Assembly: GCF_900128995.1 (NCBI RefSeq)
Contig: NZ_FQUE01000004.1
Location: 124,001-188,000, forward strand
Origin: Loktanella atrilutea
Lineage (GTDB): Bacteria; Pseudomonadota; Alphaproteobacteria; Rhodobacterales; Rhodobacteraceae
Direction: 5' to 3'
Length of the DNA: 64,000 bases
Each line of letters starts with the position of its first letter. Positions within the stretch are counted from its first letter, which is position 1. The translations under genes and the position numbers were made by a program. Below the pieces are notes generated by a model that did no database searches, was not told where the DNA came from, and saw only the letters and a program-made list of their open reading frames with translations. Positions 8,897 to 17,807 of the stretch are shown in pieces.

Positions 8897-9805
8897 TCAG
8901 GCCTGCGGATCGTCGGGATGTTTCTGGACGCCGACCGGGTCCTTGTGGATCAGCACGTCGGCGCGTGGATAGGCCCGCAGGATCGCCCGGCGCAGGGCGG
9001 CGCCGATGGCATGGGCCTTGTCCAGCGACTGATCGCCGTCCAGTTCGATATGCAGGTTCACGAAGACCCGGCTGCCGGCGCGGCGGGTCTTGAGGTCGTG
9101 GAACCCGCGCACACCGTCGAAGTCGCGGGCGATGGCGGCGATCCCCGCGATCATCGCCGGGTCCGCCTGCCGGTCCATCAGCGCGTCCCATGCGCCCTTG
9201 CCGATCCGCAGGGCGCCGACCGCCAGCAGCAGCGCCGCCCCCAGCGCCACGATGCTGTCGACCTGTGCCAGTCCCAGCGCCGACGAGGCCCAGAGTGCGA
9301 GGATCGCGCCCACGTTGGGGATCAGGTCGCCGAGGTAGTGCAGACTGTCGGCCTTCACCACCGGGTTGTCGGTGCGCGCGGCGACGCGCCGCTGCCAGAT
9401 CACCAGTCCCAGCGTCAGCACGATCGAGAAGACGACGATGGCGATACCGCTGACCTCGTTGCGGGGCAGGGCGGCATCGCCCTGCCACAGCCGCCAGAGC
9501 GCCGCGAAGGCGATCACGCCGGAGGAGATCAGGATGATCAGCGATTGCGCAAGCGCGGCCAGATCCTCTGCCGAGGTGTGGCCGAAATTGTGGTCGTCAT
9601 CGGCGGGCTTGGCGGCATAGGCGATGGCGGCCAGCGCCCCCAGCGACATCATCAGGTCCATCGCCGAATCCGCCAGGGTCGCCGCGATGGCCAGCGATCC
9701 GGTCTGCCCGAAGGCCCAGAGCTTCGCCACCACGAGTGACAGCGCCACGGCGCAGGACAGAAGCCCGGCGGACAGGTTCAGGCGGTTGTGGGTCTGGTCG
9801 GTCAT
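8897..9805 (-). CDS. Cation diffusion facilitator metal exporter (FieF-like)
   Basis: 302 residues with six predicted membrane helices. Metal-site motifs are LADSAMDLMMSL (DxxxD in helix 2) and the HYLGD motif of helix 5. The helix 2/3 loop is His-rich (DDDHNFGHTSAED). The C-terminal cytoplasmic dimer domain contains GFHDLKTRRAGSRVFVNLHI. CDF proteins export Zn, Fe, Cd or Mn against protons. The motif pattern is closest to the Fe/Zn (FieF) branch, but metal choice is an inference. Confidence 0.9.
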   Translation of the reverse strand: MTDQTHNRLNLSAGLLSCAVALSLVVAKLWAFGQTGSLAIAATLADSAMDLMMSLGALAAIAYAAKPADDDHNFGHTSAEDLAALAQSLIILISSGVIAFAALWRLWQGDAALPRNEVSGIAIVVFSIVLTLGLVIWQRRVAARTDNPVVKADSLHYLGDLIPNVGAILALWASSALGLAQVDSIVALGAALLLAVGALRIGKGAWDALMDRQADPAMIAGIAAIARDFDGVRGFHDLKTRRAGSRVFVNLHIELDGDQSLDKAHAIGAALRRAILRAYPRADVLIHKDPVGVQKHPDDPQA

Positions 9806-9843
9806 GGCACGGTCCTAGCGCAGTCCGGGCGGCGCCGAAAGCC

Positions 9844-10389
9844 TCACTCCGCGTCGTCGACACCCCAAAGGACGGAGCGGTGCGCCCAGCCGGTATAGCC
9901 GCCGGCGGTCAGTTCGCACCAGTCGCCGTCGCATTCGCCAAGGCGCGCGATGACGTTCTGTTCCAGTTCCGCGCGTTCCGTGGCGGTGTCCGACGGCTTG
10001 GTGCGCAGGGCCAGCCGGTCCTGATCCACGATGACGGTGCGGACGCCGGACAGCATGGTGTAATGCACCCAGCCCCCCTGACCGTCGCGGTCGACGACCC
10101 GGCGCCAGTGGCCGTATTCGGCCACCACCTGCAACGGCATGTCGCGACGCTTGAAGACCCAGTCGATGCGGTGCGTCAGGCTGGGGCCGCGGCGGACGTT
10201 CGCCTCTTTCGCCTTCAGGCTGACGTAGCGGGGCAGGGGCAGGTTCGTTTCCGGCCCCACGTCGGGCGCCGTGAAACTGGCAGAGGTCGCGGCGGCCACG
10301 TCCATCGTCTCTGGCGTCGCGTCCTGCGCGGCCAGCGGTGCGGACAGGGTCAGCGACACCAGCATGCAAAACGTCCGGACGAAAGTCAT
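9844..10389 (-). CDS. Exported bacterial SH3-domain protein
   Basis: 181 residues from the ATG at 10389. An N-terminal signal peptide (FCMLVSLTLSAPLAAQ) is followed by two SH3b-like units. The first is YVSLKAKEANVRRGPSLTHR with GHWRRVVDRDGQGGWVHY; the second is LALRTKPSDT with GDWCELTAGGYTGWAHR. Such periplasmic SH3b proteins usually bind peptidoglycan or envelope partners. It is divergent from the 2-hydroxyacid dehydrogenase at 10496. The longer open frame upstream is rejected because it overlaps that gene's start region. Confidence 0.8.
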   Translation of the reverse strand: MTFVRTFCMLVSLTLSAPLAAQDATPETMDVAAATSASFTAPDVGPETNLPLPRYVSLKAKEANVRRGPSLTHRIDWVFKRRDMPLQVVAEYGHWRRVVDRDGQGGWVHYTMLSGVRTVIVDQDRLALRTKPSDTATERAELEQNVIARLGECDGDWCELTAGGYTGWAHRSVLWGVDDAE

Positions 10390-10495
10390 GAAAAGCCCCG
10401 ATCTGCCTGACGGGCGCGATGGTTCTTGTGCCGCGCGTCCCTGACTGGCAACCTGCCATCTACGACGAAGATTGGAAAGTGCCGGAGGAGGGCCG

Positions 10496-11482
10496 ATGCC
10501 GGGGAAGAAGCTGAGTGTTGTCGTGACGCGACGGTTGCCGCCCGCGGTCGAGACCCGGATGACGGAACTGTTCGACGTGACCCTGTCGCCCGACGACGTC
10601 CCCATGACCCGAGAGGCGCTGGCCACCGCCCTGCAGGACACCGACGTGCTGGTGCCGACGATCACCGACCAGATCGACGCGCGGCTGCTGGCACAGGCGG
10701 GCGACCGGCTGAAGCTGATCGCCCATTACGGCGCCGGGGTGGACAACATCGACGTGGCGACGGCGCGGCAGCGCGGCATTCTGGTGTCGAACACGCCCGG
10801 CGTGCTGACCGACGACACCGCGGACATGACCATGGCCCTGATGCTGAGCGTGCTGCGCCGCATCCCGGAAGGCATGCGCATCGCCCAGTCCGACGACTGG
10901 TCCGGCTGGTCGCCCACCGCGATGCTGGGCGGGCGGATCGCGGGGCGGCGGCTTGGCATCCTCGGCATGGGGCGGATCGGGCAGGCGGTGGCGCGGCGGG
11001 CCCGCGCCTTCGGCATGCAGATCCACTACCACAACCGCAAGCGCCTGCGGCCGGAGCTGGAGGCGCCGCTGGAAGCGACCTACTGGGACAGCCTCGACCA
11101 GATGGTAGCGCGGATGGACGTGATCTCTGTCAACTGTCCGCACACGCCATCCACCTTTCACCTGATGAACGCCCGCCGGCTGAAGCTGATGAAGCCGCAG
11201 GCCGTCATCGTGAACACCAGCCGCGGCGAGGTCATCGACGAGAACGCCCTGACCCGGATGCTGCGCGCGGGAGAGATCGCAGGCGCTGGCCTCGACGTGT
11301 TCGAGCGCGGGCACGAGATCAATCCCCGGCTCAAGGCATTGCCCAACGTGATCCTGCTGCCGCACATGGGGTCCGCCACGGTGGAGGGGCGCGTCGAGAT
11401 GGGAGAGAAGGTGCTGATCAACATCAAGACCTTTGCCGACGGCCACAGGCCCCCGGATCTGGTCGTTCCCGGCCAGCTTTAG
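10496..11482 (+). CDS. D-isomer 2-hydroxyacid dehydrogenase (glyoxylate/hydroxypyruvate reductase-like)
   Basis: 328 residues. The ATG at 10496 has GGAGGAG nine bases upstream. The NAD(P) fold is shown by LGILGMGRIGQAVARRARAF. The catalytic Arg-Glu-His triad appears in NTSRGEVIDE, GLDVFERGHE and LPHMGSAT. Members interconvert 2-keto acids and D-2-hydroxy acids. The overall pattern fits the glyoxylate/D-glycerate branch, but the substrate is not fixed by sequence alone. Confidence 0.9.
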   Translation: MPGKKLSVVVTRRLPPAVETRMTELFDVTLSPDDVPMTREALATALQDTDVLVPTITDQIDARLLAQAGDRLKLIAHYGAGVDNIDVATARQRGILVSNTPGVLTDDTADMTMALMLSVLRRIPEGMRIAQSDDWSGWSPTAMLGGRIAGRRLGILGMGRIGQAVARRARAFGMQIHYHNRKRLRPELEAPLEATYWDSLDQMVARMDVISVNCPHTPSTFHLMNARRLKLMKPQAVIVNTSRGEVIDENALTRMLRAGEIAGAGLDVFERGHEINPRLKALPNVILLPHMGSATVEGRVEMGEKVLINIKTFADGHRPPDLVVPGQL

Positions 11483-11547
11483 CCCGCAGGATTGACCCCG
11501 GCGCGATATGCGCCACTTCAGCACGAAAGCGAATAGGAGTGACGACG

Positions 11548-11889
11548 ATGAAGAAGATACTGATGTCCGCGGCGGGTCTTGCGGCCCTCGCGGCCTGTGC
11601 CGCGCCGGTGCCGATGAACAACGCGGTCAGTCCGGCACCGCTGGTGATTCCCGTGGCGCCGGAACCTGCAGTGGTGCCGCCGCCCGCGCCGGTCACGACA
11701 TCGTCCCTCGACGGTCCCGCCGCCGCGCCGACGCCCCTGCCGTCCACCAACGGCATGGCGCCGCCCCCGGTCGAGATCGGTGTCGTCGGCCCGGTGCCCG
11801 AGGAACTGCCGACCTTCACGCCCACGCCCGCAGCGACGACTCCGCTGGGCGGATCCTCGGCCCCGCTGGTCATGGACGAAGATATGTAA
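11548..11889 (+). CDS. Pro/Ala-rich small lipoprotein
   Basis: 113 residues starting MKKILMSAAGLAALAACAAP, with a lipobox (LAAC, Cys17) and an AGGAGTGACGACG ribosome site. The mature chain is low complexity, dominated by Pro, Ala, Thr and Val, with no globular motif, and ends in acidic DEDM. It is probably an outer-membrane-anchored, extended linker-like protein. Function unknown. Confidence 0.65.
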   Translation: MKKILMSAAGLAALAACAAPVPMNNAVSPAPLVIPVAPEPAVVPPPAPVTTSSLDGPAAAPTPLPSTNGMAPPPVEIGVVGPVPEELPTFTPTPAATTPLGGSSAPLVMDEDM

Positions 11890-11963
11890 GTCGGCTCGCG
11901 CGGCCGGCGTCAGACGTCAGGCCGCGCGCGGTGCGTCGCGGGATGCGGCGCAGGCAGACGGAT

Positions 11964-12110
11964 TCAGTCCGCACGCTCCATCAGCGTCATGTAGTTCATG
12001 CTGGAAAACCGCAACATGTCGTTGTCGGCGCGGCCTGCGACGGGTTCGGGCGACATGCAGCCACCCAATGCCATCAATGCAGCCACCGCAAGAAGCGTGG
12101 TGCGTGTCAT
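11964..12110 (-). CDS. Tiny lipoprotein
   Basis: 48 residues read on the minus strand from the ATG at 12110, with GAGGAGAG upstream. A short signal segment ends in the lipobox LGGC (Cys18), and the mature part is only 31 residues, ending MTLMERAD. The ribosome site plus intact lipobox support a real gene despite its size. It sits convergent to the Pro-rich lipoprotein at 11548-11889. Function unknown. Confidence 0.6.
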   Translation of the reverse strand: MTRTTLLAVAALMALGGCMSPEPVAGRADNDMLRFSSMNYMTLMERAD

Positions 12111-12195
12111 ACTGCTCTCCTCAAATCCGCATCTGACGTGCGGTATCTGCCATCATAACGGATGCGCGGCGGTTTGGATCCCCGCTTCCGCGCGC

Positions 12196-12215
12196 TGCGG
12201 CCCATTCGGGCCGCA
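12196..12215. terminator. Perfect 8-bp stem hairpin downstream of panB
   Basis: TGCGGCCC and GGGCCGCA flank an ATTC loop between the panB stop (12289) and the start of the tiny lipoprotein. There is no T-run directly after it on either strand, so it may stop transcription weakly or act as an mRNA 3' end barrier. Confidence 0.4.
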
Positions 12216-12288
12216 ACGTGTCAAAAATACAAAACAGGTCAAGAAGTGCGCCGGGAATGTGGCGTGAACAAGGCGGACCGCCGGGGCC

Positions 12289-13101
12289 TCAGCGATAGAC
12301 CTCATCCTCTGTCGGGAAGGCGCGGGCCTTCACGTCCTCGGCGTAGCGCTTGACGGAGTCCTCGATCATCGGACCCAGCTGGCCATAGACCTTGACGAAT
12401 TTCGGCGTCCAGGGATTCAGGCCCAGCATGTCCTCCAGCACGAGGATCTGGCCGTCGCAGTCCGCGCTGGCCCCGATCCCGATGGTGGGAATCGCGACTT
12501 CCTTGGTGATCTGCGCCGCCAGCGGCTCCACCATGCCCTCCAGCACGACGGCGAAGGCGCCGGCCTCGGCCACGGCGCGGGCATCCGCGCGGTGCGCGTC
12601 CCAGGTCGCCTCGTCCCGGCCCTGCGTCTTGAAGCCCCCCATGACGTGGGACGACTGCGGCGTCAGGCCGGTGTGGGCCATGACGGGAATCCCGCGTTCC
12701 ACCAGAAAGTGGATCGTCTCTGCCATGCGAGCGCCACCTTCCAGCTTCACCGCGCCGCAACCGGTTTCCTTCATCACCGTCGCTGCGTTGCGGAAGGCGA
12801 CGTTCGGGCTTTCCTCGTAGGTGCCGAAGGGCATGTCGACGACGATCAGCGCCTTCTTGGTGCCGCGCACGACGGCCTTGCCGTGCATGATCATCAGGTC
12901 CATCGGCACGCCGACGGTGCTTTCCATGCCGTGCATCACCATGCCGAGGCTGTCGCCCACGAGGATGAAATCCGCATACCTGTCCACGATGGCCGCGGTA
13001 TGCGCGTGGTAGGAGGTCAGCGAGACGATGGGATCGCCACCCTTGCGGTTGCGGATCTGCGGCACGGTCAAGCGGCGGACTTTTTCGGTCTGGGTGCTCA
13101 T
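12289..13101 (-). CDS. panB: 3-methyl-2-oxobutanoate hydroxymethyltransferase
   Basis: 270 residues. [20 protein letters not shown] and [15 protein letters not shown] carry the ketopantoate hydroxymethyltransferase signature with the metal-binding Asp. The stretch [18 protein letters not shown] holds the catalytic Glu. The enzyme adds a hydroxymethyl group from methylene-tetrahydrofolate to 2-oxoisovalerate, the first step of pantothenate synthesis. It overlaps the end of panC by four bases (ATGA), so the order is panC-panB. Confidence 0.95.
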   Translation of the reverse strand: MSTQTEKVRRLTVPQIRNRKGGDPIVSLTSYHAHTAAIVDRYADFILVGDSLGMVMHGMESTVGVPMDLMIMHGKAVVRGTKKALIVVDMPFGTYEESPNVAFRNAATVMKETGCGAVKLEGGARMAETIHFLVERGIPVMAHTGLTPQSSHVMGGFKTQGRDEATWDAHRADARAVAEAGAFAVVLEGMVEPLAAQITKEVAIPTIGIGASADCDGQILVLEDMLGLNPWTPKFVKVYGQLGPMIEDSVKRYAEDVKARAFPTEDEVYR

Positions 13102-13940
13102 GGGGTCACTTCCTTCTGGTCGATCAGCAAGACCTCCCCGAACCGGGCCGAGATCATGATGCCGATGGGGGCGGTGGGATCGCCGGTCGCGGCGGTGAAA
13201 TCCGCCACGTTGACGATGTCGAGGCCGGTCAGCGTCGCGCGCGGTTCGTCCGACAGGATATCATGGATCGCCTGCGCCGCCTCCTCCACGGTGCCGCCAT
13301 GGCGGACCGTGTCCTCGGCGGCGCGCAGGGCGCGGTGCAGGACGGGGGCCGCTGCGCGGTCGCCGGGGGTCAGCCGCACGTTGCGCGACGACATGGCAAG
13401 GCCGTCCGCCTCTCGCACCGTGGGCACGCCGTGAATCGCTGTGGGGATGAACAGGTCGGCCACCATGCGCCGGATCACCGCCAGCTGCTGATAGTCCTTT
13501 TCCCCGAAATAGGCCGCGTCGGCGCCGACGATGTTGAACAGCTTCGTCACCACCGTCGCCACGCCACGGAAATGCCCGGGCCGGACGGCGCCGTGGTAGG
13601 CCTGCGCCAGACCCACCGTCTCGACCACCGTCTGGTCGCCGGGGGGATACATGACGCCCGCATCGGGCATGAAGACCGCGGCCACGCCGGCCGCGCGCAG
13701 CATCGCCAGATCGGCCTCTTCCGTGCGCGGATAGGTCTCAAGGTCGGCGGGATTGCCGAACTGGGTCGGATTGACGAAGATCGTCGCGACGACGGAAGGA
13801 TGATCCGCCCTTGCCGCCGCGACCAGCGCCATGTGGCCCGCGTGCAGCGCGCCCATGGTCGTCACCAGCCCGACGCTGCCCGCGCGGCGCAGGTCGGCCA
13901 CGGCGGCGCGCACCTCGGCCACGGTCTTGCAGATCAGCAT
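13098..13940 (-). CDS. panC: Pantothenate synthetase (pantoate-beta-alanine ligase)
   Basis: 280 residues with the nucleotidyltransferase motifs [12 protein letters not shown] (HIGH-like HAGH) and MSSRNVRL (KMSKS-like). [16 protein letters not shown] and [16 protein letters not shown] are also standard. The enzyme joins pantoate and beta-alanine using ATP. GGGGGGTG lies upstream of the ATG at 13940. Together with panB and coaBC, the window covers much of the route from ketovalerate to phosphopantetheine. Confidence 0.95.
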   Translation of the reverse strand: MLICKTVAEVRAAVADLRRAGSVGLVTTMGALHAGHMALVAAARADHPSVVATIFVNPTQFGNPADLETYPRTEEADLAMLRAAGVAAVFMPDAGVMYPPGDQTVVETVGLAQAYHGAVRPGHFRGVATVVTKLFNIVGADAAYFGEKDYQQLAVIRRMVADLFIPTAIHGVPTVREADGLAMSSRNVRLTPGDRAAAPVLHRALRAAEDTVRHGGTVEEAAQAIHDILSDEPRATLTGLDIVNVADFTAATGDPTAPIGIMISARFGEVLLIDQKEVTP

Positions 13941-13991
13941 GGATGCACCCCCCTGTTCACCGGGCCGTTCTAGGCCACGGCATCGGCCATG

Positions 13992-14621
13992 TCACGCCTC
14001 GCGCGCGACCCGCAACGCCGACAGCTTTGGCCCCGGAATGTCGCAGCGCAGACTGACCTCCACCACCGTGTCGGGCCCCTTGACCAGCCCCCGCTTGACC
14101 CGGTTGGTGCGGAACGCCGCGACCGTCGCGGTGGCAGGCACATAGATCCACGGTCCCCGCGTCGCGGCCCGGCGCGTCGCGGCGCCGGAGTTGATCGGCG
14201 CGAGGTCGAGGTGATCCGCATAGTCATCGAACAGGCCGCCCGCGTCGATCTCCAGCACCGCCAGATCGGCATCCGCGCCGAAGCTGTCGATGTAGCTTTG
14301 CCGCATCTGGCGCGGCCAGAAGAACACCCGCTCGTCCAGCTGCATCGCCCAGGCCTTCAGGCTGCCGGACGACAGAAAGGCGGCGGCCTGCGTCTTGCCC
14401 GCCAGCAGGGGGCGCTGGTGGTTCAGTGTCATCGGCCCCGCGCGTGCGACGATGGTCTCCGTATCCTTGCGCAGGGCCACGTCCTCTGGCGCGAACCCCG
14501 CCTGCCGGGCTGCCTCTGCCGGTCGCAGCAGACCCCGCCCCGCGATCCCGGCCAGATTGGACTTCAACGTCACGTGAAAGACACGGGGCCCGACCAGCCG
14601 GATGAAATCGTCGCGGTTCAT
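13992..14621 (-). CDS. DUF7002-like uncharacterised protein
   Basis: 209 residues from the ATG at 14621 (MNRDDFIRLVGPRVFHVT). It contains FFWPRQMRQSYIDSFGADAD and a C-terminal strand-rich segment. No signal peptide or membrane span is visible. The overall pattern (an F/Y-H-x-T start and late FFW-P motif) recalls small DUF7002 proteins, whose role is unknown. It is divergent from the dimethylglycine dehydrogenase gene. Confidence 0.6.
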   Translation of the reverse strand: MNRDDFIRLVGPRVFHVTLKSNLAGIAGRGLLRPAEAARQAGFAPEDVALRKDTETIVARAGPMTLNHQRPLLAGKTQAAAFLSSGSLKAWAMQLDERVFFWPRQMRQSYIDSFGADADLAVLEIDAGGLFDDYADHLDLAPINSGAATRRAATRGPWIYVPATATVAAFRTNRVKRGLVKGPDTVVEVSLRCDIPGPKLSALRVAREA

Positions 14622-14790
14622 GGGCTTAGGCTTCCTCTGCTCAGACGGTCCAACATTCTGCGCCACGCCCCGCAAAGCAAGCGGTCATTGTCCGGCGCGT
14701 CGCATTCAGACCCGATTGAGTCGGCTGGTTCTTTCCACGGCCTGCGCTTTCCACCAGATTGCGGACACGTCATCAGCCGGGGAATCGCAC

Positions 14791-17289
14791 ATGAAGACCA
14801 ACGTCAAGGCACTCGTCATCGGGGGCGGTGCCGTCGGCACCTCGATCGCCTATCACCTGGCAAGGGCCGGCTGGGACGACGTGATGATGCTGGAACGCGA
14901 CGAGCTCACCTCCGGCTCCACCTGGCACGCGGCGGGCCTCTTGCCCTATTTCAACATGAGCTTCGCCACGACCCACATCCACGACTACTCCATCCGCTTC
15001 TACAAGACGCTGGAGGAGGAGACGGGCCTGAACGCCGGCTTCGCCGTGGTCGGCAACCTGCGCATGGCCCAGACGGACGAGCGGATGGAGGAATACCAGC
15101 TCTACGCCTCGACCGCGGAGACCTGCGGCGTGCCCTACGTCTTCATGACGCCGGAGGAGATCAAGGCGCGCTGGCCCCTGATCCGCACCGAGGATCTGAA
15201 GGGCGCGCTCTATCACAACACCGACGGTTACATTAACCCCGCCGACGTCACGATGGCGATGGCCAAGGGCGCGCGCCAGCGCGGCGTGATGATCGAGCGT
15301 CGCTGGCAGGCAGATGCCTTTCACTGGACCGGCGAAGCCTGGGAGGTCACGGCGACGAAGATGGTCGAGAAGGGCGGCAACCTCGTGCCCTCTGACGAGC
15401 AGATCGTCATCACCGCCGAACACGTCGTCACGGCCTCCGGCAACCACGCGCAGCGCACGGCAAAGATGCTGGGCATCAAGATCCCGGCGATCCCCGTCGA
15501 ACACCAGTTCATCGTCATGGACCGCGATCCGGCGCTGGTCGAATACCGCAAGGACAACCCGGAACACCCGGTGATCCGCGACGCCGACGCGCAAAGCTAC
15601 GTCCGAGAGGAGCGGGGCGGCTGGATCCTCGGCGTCTACGAGAAAAACGCGCCGGCGCGGTTCGAATACGGCGTCCCCGACAGCTTCCGCGCGGATCTGT
15701 TCGAACTCGACCTCGACCGGATCGAGGATCAGTACATGGCGATGAACCACCGCATCCCCTCGGCCGAGGATTGCGGGTTGAAGAACGACTTCAACGGCCC
15801 GATCTGCTACACCCCCGACGGCAACCCGCTGGTCGGCCCGGCGCCGGGTCTGCGCAACATGTGGCTGGCCGAAGGCTTCTCCTTCGGGATCACCGCCGCT
15901 GGCGGCACCGGCTACTACCTCGCGCAGATGATGGTGGACGGCGAGGCCGAGATCGACATGGCATCGCTCGACCCCAAGCGCTACGGCCCGTGGATGACGA
16001 CCGAATGGGCGGCGCGCAAGAACGAGGAAGCCTACGAGCACGTCTACATCCTGCACCACCCGGACGAGGAACGCCCCGCCTGCCGCCCGCTGCGCTGCTC
16101 GCCCGCCTACGACCGGCAAAAGGCCCGCGGCGCCCAGTTCGGCCTCGTGAACGGCTGGGAACGCCCCAACTACTTCGGCCCTGTCGACGCGCCCGAAAGC
16201 TTCGACCACGACATCCGCTCCTTCCGTCGCGGCGCATGGTGGCAATACGCGGTAGAGGAGGCCAGGGCGATCCGCCAGAACGTCGGCCTGATCGACGCCA
16301 CCGCCTTTGCCAAGCACCGCGTCAGCGGGCCGGGCGCCACCGCCTTCCTCGACCGCTTCACCACCAACAAGCTGCCCAAGGTCGGCCGCATCAACCTGAC
16401 CTACGCCCTGACCGCCCAGGGCACGACGCGCACGGAATACACCATCGTGCGACTGGCAGAGGACGATTACTACCTCGTCTCCGCCGGGGCATGGCATGCC
16501 TATGACGAGGATTATCTCTACAAGGCCATCGCCGACGCCGAACCCGCCGTGGGGCGCATCAACGTCGAGGATGTCACCACGAAATACGGCGTCTTTGCCA
16601 TCGCCGGTCCCAAGGCCCGCGCCGTGCTGCAGTCCGTCATCAAGGACGCCGACCCCGCCACCGCGCTCTCGAACAAGCGGTTCCCCTGGCTGTCCGCGCG
16701 GCAGATCGAGCTTGGCATGTGCCCGGTCAACGCGATCCGCGTCGCCTATACGGGCGAACTCGGCTGGGAACTGCATCATCCGATCGAGATGCAGAACTAC
16801 CTCTTCGACCTGCTGGAAAAGGCGGGTGAGGCGCACGACATGAAGCTCGTCGGCGCCCGCGCCCAGAACTGGCTCCGGCAAGAGAAATCCTACCGCGCCT
16901 TCGGCACCGAACTGGGCCGCGACGCCACCCCGATGGAAGCCGACCTTCCCCGCTTCGTGGACCTGACCAAGGATTTCCACGGCAAGGACGCGATGCAGGC
17001 CAAGGGCATCCGGTCGACATGCGTCACCCTGCTGATCGACGGCCCTGCCGACGCCGACCCCTGGGGCCGCGAGGTGCTCTACGCCGGCGACACCCGCGTC
17101 GGGCGTCTGACCTCCGGCGGCTATTCGGTGCATTTCGGCAAGAGCATCGGGATGGGCTACGTCCACCCCGACCACGCCGCCGTCGGCACCAGGCTGCAGG
17201 TCAAGATGTTCGACGCACTCTGGCCCTGTGAAATCGTCGAGGATTCACCCTACGACCCGCAGAACGCCACGATCCGTCAGGACGGCTGA
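14791..17289 (+). CDS. Dimethylglycine/sarcosine dehydrogenase-like flavoprotein with GcvT domain
   Basis: 832 residues. The N-terminal DAO-type FAD domain has ALVIGGGAVGTSIAYHLARA, and LTSGSTWHAAGL includes the His that covalently anchors FAD in dimethylglycine dehydrogenases. From about residue 430 a GcvT-type tetrahydrofolate domain follows (VGLIDATAFAKHRVSGPGA, YTGELGWELHHP). Such enzymes demethylate N-methylated glycines from choline/betaine breakdown and pass one-carbon units to tetrahydrofolate. The start ATG at 14791 aligns with the FAD fold; a longer upstream frame has no family match. Exact substrate is uncertain. Confidence 0.88.
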   Translation: MKTNVKALVIGGGAVGTSIAYHLARAGWDDVMMLERDELTSGSTWHAAGLLPYFNMSFATTHIHDYSIRFYKTLEEETGLNAGFAVVGNLRMAQTDERMEEYQLYASTAETCGVPYVFMTPEEIKARWPLIRTEDLKGALYHNTDGYINPADVTMAMAKGARQRGVMIERRWQADAFHWTGEAWEVTATKMVEKGGNLVPSDEQIVITAEHVVTASGNHAQRTAKMLGIKIPAIPVEHQFIVMDRDPALVEYRKDNPEHPVIRDADAQSYVREERGGWILGVYEKNAPARFEYGVPDSFRADLFELDLDRIEDQYMAMNHRIPSAEDCGLKNDFNGPICYTPDGNPLVGPAPGLRNMWLAEGFSFGITAAGGTGYYLAQMMVDGEAEIDMASLDPKRYGPWMTTEWAARKNEEAYEHVYILHHPDEERPACRPLRCSPAYDRQKARGAQFGLVNGWERPNYFGPVDAPESFDHDIRSFRRGAWWQYAVEEARAIRQNVGLIDATAFAKHRVSGPGATAFLDRFTTNKLPKVGRINLTYALTAQGTTRTEYTIVRLAEDDYYLVSAGAWHAYDEDYLYKAIADAEPAVGRINVEDVTTKYGVFAIAGPKARAVLQSVIKDADPATALSNKRFPWLSARQIELGMCPVNAIRVAYTGELGWELHHPIEMQNYLFDLLEKAGEAHDMKLVGARAQNWLRQEKSYRAFGTELGRDATPMEADLPRFVDLTKDFHGKDAMQAKGIRSTCVTLLIDGPADADPWGREVLYAGDTRVGRLTSGGYSVHFGKSIGMGYVHPDHAAVGTRLQVKMFDALWPCEIVEDSPYDPQNATIRQDG

Positions 17290-17326
17290 TCCGCCCTACA
17301 TCTGGCCGGATAAGCCCCCGGGGGGA

Positions 17327-17384
17327 GTCCGCCGTGGCGGACGGGGGGCTGCGCCCCCCTCTCCGATTTTTCTAGAAAAATCGG
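17327..17384. repeat. Triple hairpin cluster with 22-bp perfect palindrome
   Basis: Three stems in a row lie between two convergent genes. They are GTCCGCC/GGCGGAC (17327-17342), GGGGGGC/GCCCCCC (17343-17359) and the palindrome made of CCGATTTTTCT followed by its reverse complement (17363-17384). The same 22-bp palindrome occurs at 41049-41070, also between convergent genes. It probably acts as a two-way transcription stop. Confidence 0.7.
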
Positions 17385-17392
17385 CCCCGTCC

Positions 17393-17710
17393 TCACCGTT
17401 TGCGCCGCTGCCGGAACCGTTCGGCCCGGCGGCGCAACCGGATGATCGCGCCCGACACCGGGCGGCGCAGCACGGGCACGTCGACCGCCAGCAGCAGCAG
17501 GCCCACGGGGATCATCCACAGGCCGAAGACCGGCAGGATCGCCAGCAGGCCGCCAAGGATGAAAAGCACCCCCACCGGCACCCGCACCAGCGCCCATCCG
17601 GGGCGGCTGATCCGTTGCAGCAGGGCGCCCGCACGCGGGTAATCCCGGCGCAGACGCGCGAACTGGCGTTGCAGGCGGTGGCTCTCTCGGGTGGGCTGTG
17701 GCTGTGTCAT
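17393..17710 (-). CDS. Small two-helix membrane protein
   Basis: 105 residues. A basic N-terminus (LQRQFARLRRDYPRA) precedes RPGWALVRVPVGVLFILGGL and a second hydrophobic stretch LWMIPVGLLLLAVDVPVLRR, then a very basic tail (RRRAERFRQRRKR). The P-G-W segment before the first helix resembles the PGPGW class of small membrane proteins. The basic ends suggest that both termini face the cytoplasm. No function is known. Confidence 0.65.
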   Translation of the reverse strand: MTQPQPTRESHRLQRQFARLRRDYPRAGALLQRISRPGWALVRVPVGVLFILGGLLAILPVFGLWMIPVGLLLLAVDVPVLRRPVSGAIIRLRRRAERFRQRRKR

Positions 17711-17807
17711 GACAGGCAGATGGCAGGTCCCGGGGAATCGTCAAGGGGCGCCTGCGCCGGTTCGCCGCGGGACCGTGACAAACCGCCCACTGCCGGCGCG
17801 CGGGGCG

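Noticed and set aside
14791-17289. The GcvT-domain flavoprotein as DMSP demethylase DmdA
   Set aside because: DmdA is a roughly 370-residue GcvT protein without an FAD domain. This 832-residue protein has the FAD-anchoring STWHAAG motif of dimethylglycine dehydrogenases.
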